Below, one piece after another: positions 62,104-64,000 of a stretch of DNA of 64,000 bases; the stretch's first letter is position 1, and each line of letters opens with the position of its first letter. Position numbers and translations under genes: made by a program. Source of the DNA: Trissonchulus latispiculum (lineage: Eukaryota; Nematoda; Enoplea; Enoplida; Ironidae); assembly GCA_030248195.1 (NCBI GenBank), contig JASAND010017825.1:1-64000 (forward strand), in the 5' to 3' direction. The notes under the pieces are model-generated. The model saw only the letters and a list, made by a program, of their open reading frames with translations. It was not told where the DNA came from and did no database searches.

Positions 62104-64000
62104 AAAGTTTATATCTTGTTTAAATTATGGCCTTAGTAAGCTAACTTTCAATCTAATTCAACGTAGCTGTACAGTAAATACTGTGTACTTTTGTCTTTGT
62201 GCATCTATAATATCTAATGATAGCATCCGACACTGTACTCGAAAATAATTTGTGATGTTGGTCGGCCAGCAAAAGCACTGACTGTGGACAACTTGCTATA
62301 TATACTCAAATGCTTATGCAGTATGATGAACAGAAATTTTTGCGTGGTTGCTGTTCAAACCTGTAAATTTGCATTATCTATGGTGATAGAAATGGCGTTT
62401 CCACACATGCGATGTGTAAGCGTTAGACAAGAATCTTGTTTTACTTTACAGCTATTTCCACATTTATAAACAGCTATCAGAGGTTAGTTCTCAGTGTAAA
62501 AGTGCTAGTGCTGCAAAGAATTAAAACAAATTTTTAATGTTTGTGTATATCGAAATCTACCGTCCACACACCCTAACTTGAGAAATATTTCAGCTGGCAA
62601 TGAACTTCGTGTATAATTTTTTGTATCAGAACCTAAAAGATCGCACCAAATTTGTTGATTAAAGGAGATAGATATATATAATGAAAAAATATAGAAACAT
62701 AGAAAAGGGGATATATATGAGAAAAAAGGGAAAAAGGAGAGAAAAAAAGAGGGAAAAAAAAGGGAAGAAAATAGGGAATTATGGTTAAATGACAAAATAT
62801 TGATTTGCTATGTCAAATACAGAAATGTTTCGTAAATGACACTATTAACAGCAGCAGTATTGCACCTTTTCTACTTCATTTAATTGTACTGAACCGGCTG
62901 TCATCAGCAGCAGTTTTAATCTATATATTCTACAACCATGCTAATCTATTCAAAAGCATATTATTCAAAGGAATTTCAAGATTCGGTCGGTAAACGTTGT
63001 CGAACCAACGTTGATTTTGCTTATTTTATAAATTTCAGTCCCATGCCCCTAGTCACTTATCACAATATCTCAATAGCACTTGTTTATAGCCCAAGAATCT
63101 GTAAGCAACAAAAAGTTTTATTCATTTTCGTTAGTTTCTGTTTTCACTGTTAATTACTGCATTAATCCATGAACGGAAAAGGCTTACAGATGTGAACACT
63201 GATGCTCTGTCACTGAAACAAACCGAAAACACGGACAAGCTTGAGCTATTAATCTTTTTTCCATTATGGGGATGGTCTCCGTCGACAAACGTGAAGTTAA
63301 GGATCTTTCGGAAATGCTAAATAACTTATTTAAAAATGGCCAACACATTCTAATCTTTCATATTTTTCGCAAAATATCCAAAAACTGGGCAATAGTGTGC
63401 AACAAACATTCTGCGTAGCTCTAAAAAGTGGTTTACAAATCAACACTTGTGAAGGTTGAATTGTATAGCTAATCTGACTCGAATTGGTTTCCCGAAATGT
63501 TTTGTCAAAACTACAATTGTGCTAAAAACCAACGTAGGCTTGTGAAGAAACTACTTCCTTGAAAGAACTGAATATAGAATTAGCAAAGGTGATTTCAGTT
63601 TACTGAACTACATTTGGGCAAAATCGTATCCAAAATCACAGCTGGGATTAAAAAAAATTACCGGAAACAGATTCGTTGGACGAAATCTTGCTGACCAATC
63701 GTTTAACACATATATTTTCCGGGAAAGCAGCTGACAGAGCCGAAAATTAACGAGCCCGGTCCACCAGCCAAGATACCTGTGTACTAAGTGCAGAGGAAAC
63801 TTGGTGAAAATTTATTAACTGGAATTTCATCTGGCTGTCTATATTCAAGGCATTTTCATTTTCTGAAATGCTGTTGAATGCGTTGGAAGAATGCTGTTTG
63901 GGCTAAAATCTTAAATCTTTCCTGGAATTTCAGCTCATACATATCTGATTTGTCAAACCTGGGCAATCTAGCCATAAACAGTGTACTCAAAATGTTTCAT
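62104..64000. other. Region downstream of the serine protease
   Basis: Includes the protease 3' UTR. No AATAAA was seen close to the stop; an ATTAAA at about 62520 is a weak candidate. A purine-rich GGGAAAAA tract lies at 62690-62780. No further exon, RNA gene or repeat family is supported to the window end. Confidence 0.4.

Overview
This is eukaryotic, animal DNA. Coding sequence is split into short exons (21 to 293 nt) bounded by GT...AG introns. Two genes have TATA boxes, the DNA is AT-rich, and most of the non-coding space is repeats. The protein families (M13 metallopeptidase, antistasin plus thyroglobulin type-1 inhibitors, S1 serine protease) indicate a metazoan, most likely an invertebrate. 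The phylum cannot be fixed from the sequence. Exons were assembled by hand from splice signals, reading-frame continuity and family motifs.

Four protein-coding genes are supported. (1) Plus strand, 13032-32057: a 19-exon neprilysin/ECE-type M13 zinc metallopeptidase, complete from the first ectodomain cysteines to the C-terminal CxVW. Its cytoplasmic/membrane N-terminus was not found. (2) Minus strand, 33241-38419: a 4-exon secreted protein of 178 aa with signal peptide, antistasin-like domain and two thyroglobulin type-1 domains. (3) Minus strand, 44027-46846: its 5-exon paralogue of 182 aa. (4) Plus strand, 56662-62103: a 6-exon chymotrypsin-fold serine protease with a cysteine-rich N-terminal segment, lacking only its signal-peptide exon. 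The locus therefore places two proteases beside two paralogous genes whose domains are known protease-inhibitor folds. A functional link is only inferred.

The rest is dense with mobile DNA, much of it palindromic. There are long fold-back elements (1871-2836, 2917-4315, 6055-8181, 34846-36378, 39442-40232, 40289-41482, 47536-48877, 49629-50389, 52164-53483). There are short hAT-type elements, several with 8-bp target duplications (9540-9760, 42204-43062, 45200-45550, 52493-52817, 55487-56558), and TTAA-flanked piggyBac-type elements (24263-25251, 29108-30120). There is a likely solo LTR (11027-11793) with a decayed relative (17702-18533), a tRNA-headed repeat with intact cloverleaves (59292, 59554), and several smaller dispersed families. 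Several insertions are nested.

The most unusual signal is a set of fold-back elements that each carry an array of their own short motif (GTACCGAGTGGGAC, GAGTTAAAATTAACTC, CAACCCGGGTTG, a GACTCGACAACTAG type, CCCCGTTTGGGG, TTAGGCGTAAGTAGGA). Two of them have perfect 8-bp target duplications. A second is a roughly 50-bp core (GAAAGCTCTTGATGAG...) shared by otherwise different repeat families. A third is a perfect six-box heat-shock-element array at the left edge.
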